A stretch of 64,000 nt of DNA. Source: Lunularia cruciata (taxonomy: Eukaryota; Streptophyta; Marchantiopsida; Lunulariales; Lunulariaceae). Below, one piece after another: positions 58,780 through 64,000 of this stretch. A program made the translations under genes and the position numbers. Below the pieces are notes generated by a model. That model was not told where the DNA came from and searched no databases. It was given only the letters and a program-made list of their open reading frames with translations. The stretch covers positions 62,386,333-62,450,332 of the forward strand of contig OX419756.1 in the NCBI GenBank assembly GCA_948567375.1. The letters run 5' to 3'. Position 1 is the stretch's first letter. Each line of letters opens with the position of its first letter.

Positions 58780-60139
58780 CTTCCAAGGGAGTGGTTCAAA
58801 TTATAGCATTTTATAAACCAAATTTTCCTTCAACTTCTTGATGTATTTCTCTTGAGATAACTTCAAATTTTGTACAAATTTGTATTTGCTAAATCCTCAT
58901 TCCATGTATAAGCTTTGAAGGACCTAGTCTTTCATCTCAAATATATCAGTTTATTGACACTTATGCTAGATGATTTCCCTCATGTTGGATCCAACAACCA
59001 ATATATCATCAACATAAAGTATCAAAATAAAGTATGAATCAAAAAATGACTTAATATAGCAGCAATGATGCATTTGGCATATGGTGTAACCATTGTTGGT
59101 CATATAGCAATTAAATTTCAAGTAGCAATATATAGGAGCTTGTTTCAAACAATTTCCCCTTTCTTAGTGATTTGAAAGCCCTCCTCAACTTGTGACATAT
59201 AGACATCCTCCTCAAGATCTCCATGTAGAAATGTTGTTTCTACATCTTGCTTACTTCCATCATGTTCTTCTTTGACTTTGTACACCCATTTTTTATGCAA
59301 TGTTTTCTTTCCCTCTAGGAGCTTGGTCAATAACCGAGGCTCATTCTTCTCCGAGGATGGCATATCTTCCTTCATTGCAAGCTCTCACTAAAATGAGTAC
59401 TAATTTCACATTGCCTCTAAGTAGCACTTATATTCACCATTTTTTGTTTGTAGTAAGTAATACATGGATGGGGAATATCTCTCTACCAGTTCTTACCATC
59501 TTTTGGATCTTCTCAAATCAGTTAAAGGTGTGATTGGATCTGGTATGACATCTCTATTTTTACTAAACTCCTATTTCCTAAAAAATTATTCTCTCAAATG
59601 TCTTCTAAAACTACTTCTTCTTGATGTTGTTCTTGTTCTTCTTTTACATTAGAACATGATCCAAGCTTATCTTGTACACAACATTGTCATGGAAAATGCC
59701 ATCTACTTCTGAGCACTTTTCCATCATCTTCATTCCAAAGACAATAACCCATGATTTTTGATCCATATCCAGTGAAGAGATACTTCTTTGATCTTTGATC
59801 AAGCTTTTCCCTATCACTATCTTGAATCTTTGCATATGGGACATAACCCAAGGTTCTCAAGTGCAAGTATCTCATACAGAGATTCACCTTCTTTCTTGAT
59901 TATTCCTCCTCAAGGATCTTGAATCCCAAAGGGACCTAGAATGTTTGATTTATGAGGTATGCAGTTGTGTTGATTGTATATGCCCAAAATACTTTTGGCA
60001 ACCTTTTTTGTAGTCTCATGCATCTAGTTTCTCATTGAGATTTCTATTCAAGCATTTGTCATATCATTTTTTTGTGGTGTCTCATGGACAGTTTTGATCA
60101 TTCTGATCCCATCCCCTACACAATAAAATTTCTAGTGGG

Positions 60140-60191
60140 AGACCATTCCCATTGATATTTTGGGTACTCCACATATCAATGGGAATGGTCT
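60140..60191. repeat. Perfect 19-bp inverted repeat at the copia D3 edge
   Basis: AGACCATTCCCATTGATAT (60140-60158) and ATATCAATGGGAATGGTCT (60173-60191) pair perfectly around a 14-base loop. Copia similarity ends inside the hairpin and is not resumed on the far side. Confidence 0.95.
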
Positions 60192-60194
60192 AAG

Positions 60195-60571
60195 AGGACT
60201 TTTTTTGTAGAGTGGGAGTACACAAAGGAGGAAATATGTTTCTTACCATTGTAAGTTGGATTGGTTTCCCATGCAAGATTGGAAAGCCAAGAGATATCTT
60301 GCTCAGAAATGTGTATATTCATCATAAAGACCATTTTTCAAGAATCAAAGGATTTGGGCAAATTCTAAGTGAGATTATGATTACATTAAGCAAGACAAAT
60401 TCAACCAAAATGTACAAACAGAAGGATTCTAAGAGTTTTATGACTTGTTTTTATGATCTATCATACATGGAGTTGGATAATAGACAAAATTTTAGTTCTG
60501 GTAAAAGAAATGTTATGTTTGAGCAATAAATCTAATATGATCAATTCAAGTTGGAATATTGGAAATCAAGT
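60195..60571 (+). other. Unassigned segment with a 105-codon frame
   Basis: The frame 60212-60529 has no signal peptide or recognised motif (it includes DILLRNVYIHHKDHFSRIKG). It lies between a copia break and a B LTR. It may be a fragment of an unrecognised repeat or chance. Confidence 0.25.
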
Positions 60572-60905
60572 TGTAAGAGACCAAGGAGAGAAATAAAAGA
60601 ATAGAAGATTGGAGCAAAAGATCACATTAGGACTCTTGAATGAAGAAAAATCCAAATGCCTAGCATAAGCTTGGGCATTGGTATTTATAGGGGACATATA
60701 AGGCTCTTGGGAAGCTTCCCAAAAGCTATCTTCTTAGAGTGCAAGCTAAGCTAACCTTCTTGAGAAGTTTCCATGTAGAAACTATATACTTGACGTGCAA
60801 GCTAAGCTAGTTGGGAAGCTTCCCAAGAAGCTTCCTTCTAGAAGCCATCTACTTGGCAAGCAAGCTAACCTAGTTGGGAAGCTTTCCAACAAGCTTCCTC
60901 CAAGA
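60572..60905 (-). repeat. Chromovirus B8 LTR, U3 start missing
   Basis: On minus it ends CTCTTACA at 60572. The TATA box CTATAAATAC (minus) is at 60681-60690. GAAGCTTC palindromes recur through 60700-60900. The LTR start is replaced by family E sequence. No primer site or gag follows, so it is an LTR fragment. Confidence 0.75.
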
Positions 60906-60965
60906 AGTCCTATGATAACCTAGCAAATATCACTTCTACGGTAACCAAGTAAGTAAAGTTTATTT
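60906..60965 (-). mobile_element. Family E2, end of probable LTR (outer part)
   Basis: On minus, AACTTTACTTACTTGGTTACC and GAAGTGATATT match the end of E1 at 47853-47895. It continues E2 across the solo C LTR. Confidence 0.65.
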
Positions 60966-61664
60966 TGTGAGCCGGCTTGTCTCTCACTCAGCATGAACCT
61001 CTGATGGCTATTATGGTAGCGCACCATGGACTAAGAAGGCAAGGAACCCCAACTCCATCATACTTCTCCAAGGCTAACACTCCAAGACTCAAGACATTGC
61101 TCACTAGAGAACTCAATGAGAGAGAGATAGTTGCAAATGAAAGGATGATGAGTACCTCCTCACCCCTTGTTTATATACTTGTGAAATAGTTACATACCAA
61201 AGTTACTAATTACCGTAGTAACTCAAGTTACTAGACTAAAAGTCAAGTAAAGTCAAAAAGTAGAAAGGAATATCCATTCACATGGGCATATTCCCCTAAG
61301 CATGTGGTCCTATCTTGACCCAACCACTAAGTCAAGGATTCCTTCACAATGCTATCCTTGGACTAAAGAAGAATCCAAAACAAAAAGGCTTGCGGGCCCA
61401 AGAGTTCTCAACTCTTTCCTCAAAGCCAAACACCCAGGAATAATACCCAATCAACACACTAAAATCCAAAATAGTGGTGCTCATCTTTTCTACTTCCTCT
61501 AAAGTAAGGTCCCCTCTATCCTAGCTATGACTAACTTTAGCTAACCATGACTAATATAGAACCATCCTTTATCTCTATGTAAATCAAATCTCTCTAGTGT
61601 TTAGTTCTTTTAATACCAAGCTAAATATCACAATACCAACACACATGCACAAATGGGTGTGACA
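60966..61664 (-). repeat. Family C solo LTR inside E2
   Basis: A 699-bp LTR on minus from TGTCACACCCATTTGTGCAT (61664) to GCCGGCTCACA (60966), with the TATA box AAGTATATAAAC (minus) near 61170-61181. Both flanks are E sequence that is contiguous in E1 at 47846-47855, and no internal sequence remains. It is the product of LTR-LTR recombination. The target duplication is not clear. Confidence 0.85.
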
Positions 61665-62306
61665 GTTCTTGTAAAGATACTAGTCAGAAATGTCCAAATA
61701 CAAAGTCAAACAATAACAAACAATTCTTCTTGGTTGCATCTTTAATCTCTAAGGTAGAAATTACACCCAAAAGAGAATAACAAGCATTGATTATAGTCTT
61801 GTCACAATTAGCACTCCATAATCAAAATACTATCCAATCTTTCCAAATAAACTTCTGTTGTGATGATTCAAACTTTTCCAAAGATGGCTACTTCACTACA
61901 AAACTACTTCATTGCAAACAACTTTGCTTTAGATTGTGTTCAACCCCTCCATTGAAGGCACAACTTCCTTGATCTATATTGCTTTGCATCAACCCTATAC
62001 TGCACTCACAAATGTAGAATATTACCAACACTACCTCTCAGATTTGTCAAGGGATTGCTTCAATTCCACTTCACTTAGGATCAAACACATAGAATGAAGA
62101 TCAAGGCTGCAGAATCCAACATCCAACAAACACCTGAATTTCTCCACACACTCACATACTCAAATACAAGATTGATACTTGGAATTAAGCTAAAGCAACG
62201 AGCACTGAGAACCCAACACTTTGCTTTATCTATCTACAAAATTACAAATGCTGAACAACATAAGACTGCAAATGCCTCCTTTAAATAGTAAAGCATTCAA
62301 CAATTA
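61665..62306 (-). mobile_element. Family E2 probable LTR, main part
   Basis: It matches E1 47210-47846 inverted, including GGCACAACTTCCTTGATC near 61957 and ACTCACAAATG near 62003. A TATA-like CTATTTAAAGGAGG (minus) lies at about 62275-62288. No tRNA primer site was seen. Confidence 0.5.
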
Positions 62307-64000
62307 CTAAAAATAATACCGTTCTACAATAACTCTACAAAACTGCAGATCCAGAATGACAATGCACCTCTTCATATCTGCCATTTCTCCTATCACTTCA
62401 CTATGAACTACAATTGCACTCATATCTATTCTATCTACGTCATTATCTATTGACCCATTCCTTTTTATTGTCTCAAGTAGCTCACCTGATGACACTTGCA
62501 CTCCTACTTCTACTACTTAAGACTTCTTCTCTAACTTTATCTCACTACAAAGTCTATCCAAGTCTGATCTAATGAGATCTAATTTGAGATAGACATTGTC
62601 TCCTACCTCTAACATCTTCCTATCTACATGATCTTGTAGATGAATCAAAAGATTTTTTAACTCTGTGTACTTTTCCTTCCTCTTCCTCATCTCTTGCACC
62701 CAACAACTTCAACTCGTGAGTCTTGCTTCTTCCAACTTTCCTTCAACTTCAATACTGAGCAGCACCCTCAACTCATTTACCATTGCTCCCACTGCTTTTG
62801 ACTCTACAACCATCTTTTCTTTCATTTTCTTTCTCTCCTTGTCAAGCTCATTATGATACATCACCAACTTGCCCCTCAAACTCAGCCTTCATTGCTTCCT
62901 TCTCTTGTTTATTCAGCACGGGTTGATCTTCCACTCCTCTCAACAATCCTTGCAATCATTCTTCCTCCCAACTACGCTCTGTCAACTCTTGCTGCCAAGC
63001 TTGGTCCCTATCTGCCGCTTTCTTCCGCATACTCTCCAACTCCTGCTCCATCATTGTTGCACTCACCTTTGAATGTATCACCTCCACTTGTGCATCAACA
63101 ATTTCCCTCTTCAGCACTTCAACCAACACCGTCTTCTCCTTCACTTCCCCTCTACATTTCACCAAGTCCTCCCTCATTGCTTCTGAGTTTTTGCTCCAAA
63201 GAATTGACTCCACTTAAAGTTCTTTGGCTTCCAATCTCTACTCTCATTAGCTTGCTGCTCAACAATGAAGTTTCAGCACTCCACTTTGTCAATTACACTA
63301 ATTCATCCTTCATGTCCAGATTAGCACTCGCTATCTTGACCTTCTTTTGCTGCAAAAACACCAACAGTGGACACATGACCTTTGATAGATACTCTACTCC
63401 ATCACACTTCCTATCATTGTCTCTTCCATCTTTCCCCTTGGCAGGTAACACTTTGACTGGTACCTTACCCCAAAGACATGATCTTTGTATCTTCAAAGTT
63501 TCTTCATCCGAGCTCTCCTCCTTCTTGGTGGTAACCTTACTTGGTCTGACAGTAACTACTTGAGCACTTCTCTTTCCCTTGGCCCCTCTTGGACATACCA
63601 AGACACCCTCTTCTTCCTTCTCATGCTCATGCTTGCCTTTTGACATCTCTGGACTTGGCTTCTCTGCTTCCACAACCCTTCCTCTTGATTGTTGGACTTG
63701 AACTTCTCCTTCACTACCACTGCTCGATTCCTCACTCCGTAGTGTGAACTCTTCTTCTCCTCCCGAGGCTTCTCCCTTCAACTTGCTTTCTCCTTCTGAT
63801 TCCTCCTCTTAAGTCAACAGATTCAGCCCAAAGTAGAAGTGAGTTGCAAAAGGTACAAAGTATTGTGGTTTTATATCCATTCTCCAACCCATAATTATCT
63901 ACCCCACACGTTGGTGCAGACACTCTGCTCAATCCACCACTTCTCTTGCAAACATCTGATGAAAGAATATTGCCTGCTGCATTGTGACATAGGTGGTTTT
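62307..64000 (-). pseudogene. Family E2 charged coiled-coil protein (gag-like), unrecognised
   Basis: Coding runs on minus from beyond the window edge. TTYVTMQQAIFFHQMF and EVVD lie near 64000-63930. The frame 63781-63293 (162 aa) is acidic, then Lys-rich (EESSSGSEGEVQVQQ, KTTKKEE-like, SDEETLK). The frame 63213-62956 is a coiled coil (EVKEKTVLVEVLKREIVDAQ, ATMMEQELESMRKKAADRD). More coil follows after shifts, then 62699-62517 (KRKEKYTELKNLLIHLQDHV) and the tail 62501-62307. There are several frameshifts. No enzymatic motif was seen. A structural or gag-like role is inferred from its position before the probable LTR. Confidence 0.5.

Larger units (their letters stand above)
58554..60194 (-). 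pseudogene. Copia D3 pol: integrase end, linker, RT
   Basis: Reading minus from 60194: the integrase end (GDGIRMIKTV near 60110-60075), then the linker in frame 59887-59644 with LRTLGYVPYAKIQDSDREKL and KYLFTGYGSKIMGYCLWNED. RT in frame 59375-59145 has EPRLLTKLLEGKKTLHKKWV and then jumps to DVETTFLHGDLEED through a deletion of about 130 bp. The intact LYVDDILVVGSN is near 59000. It continues to 58780, then the palindromic insert, then the element tail (VDIFTKVIKIEKLKQC) at 58690-58630. RNase H is deleted. Confidence 0.85.

Noticed and set aside
62853..63563. Longest open frame in the window (236 codons, plus)
   Set aside because: It is Ser/Leu/Pro-rich antisense of the E coiled-coil protein. 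The minus-strand coding is supported by homology with E1 and by composition.

Overview
This window looks like an intergenic stretch of a very large seed-plant genome, most likely a gymnosperm. I infer this from AT-rich DNA almost entirely made of old, mutated, nested LTR retrotransposons of plant type (Ty1/copia and Ty3/gypsy, with Met-tRNA-type primer sites reading TGGTATCAGAGC in one family), and from only one plausible host gene. No rRNA, tRNA or CRISPR signal was recognised. Nearly every retroelement reading frame carries stops and frameshifts, so almost all coding entries are pseudogenes. Family letters below are labels made for this window only.

Host locus (about 1-545 and 9717-12290): one intact ORF (10998-11474, plus strand) encodes a 158-residue secreted proline-rich protein. 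Its proximal promoter is duplicated 1 kb upstream without a coding region (9717-9942). Its 3' flank is a roughly 328-bp tandem unit that recurs at the left edge of the window (1-545). This is the remains of a local gene array split by transposon insertions.

Repeat families. A: Ty3/gypsy fragments (6.2-7.5, 12.7-13.7, 17.6-17.9, 18.8-19.5 kb). B: a Ty3/gypsy chromovirus with roughly 370-420 bp LTRs full of GAAGCTTC heat-shock-element-like palindromes; it appears at 2.6-3.4, 19.8-20.1, 25.4-26.9, 32.1-33.7, 34.7-36.2, 39.3-46.5 (with a second B element nested inside) and 56.1-57.7 kb, plus an LTR fragment at 60.6-60.9 kb. C: a second gypsy family with roughly 700-bp LTRs (27-30.4, 47.9-52.2, 52.2-56.1 kb, and a solo LTR at 61 kb). 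D: Ty1/copia with roughly 800-bp LTRs (3.4-6.2, 20.1-25.4, 36.2-39.3, 57.7-60.2 kb). E: a retroelement-like family encoding a charged, coiled-coil protein (46.5-47.9 and 60.9-64 kb). F: an unclassified non-coding 1.3-1.7 kb repeat (1.1-2.4 and 30.4-32.1 kb).

Architecture: copia D is inserted at the same point of the B gag zinc-knuckle region at four places, and three other B copies show the unoccupied site. The next junction out (B reverse transcriptase to C LTR) is also identical at two places. The interval 25.4-30.4 kb (plus) is therefore an inverted, diverged copy of 52.2-57.7 kb (minus). The nest has been multiplied as a unit, by segmental duplication or by mobilisation of a composite, rather than built four times. 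No complete autonomous element is present. The best preserved polyprotein is C at 47.9-52.2 kb, and the structurally cleanest insertion is the deletion derivative B6 (41083-44406), with two LTRs, a primer site and a near-matching 5-bp target duplication.
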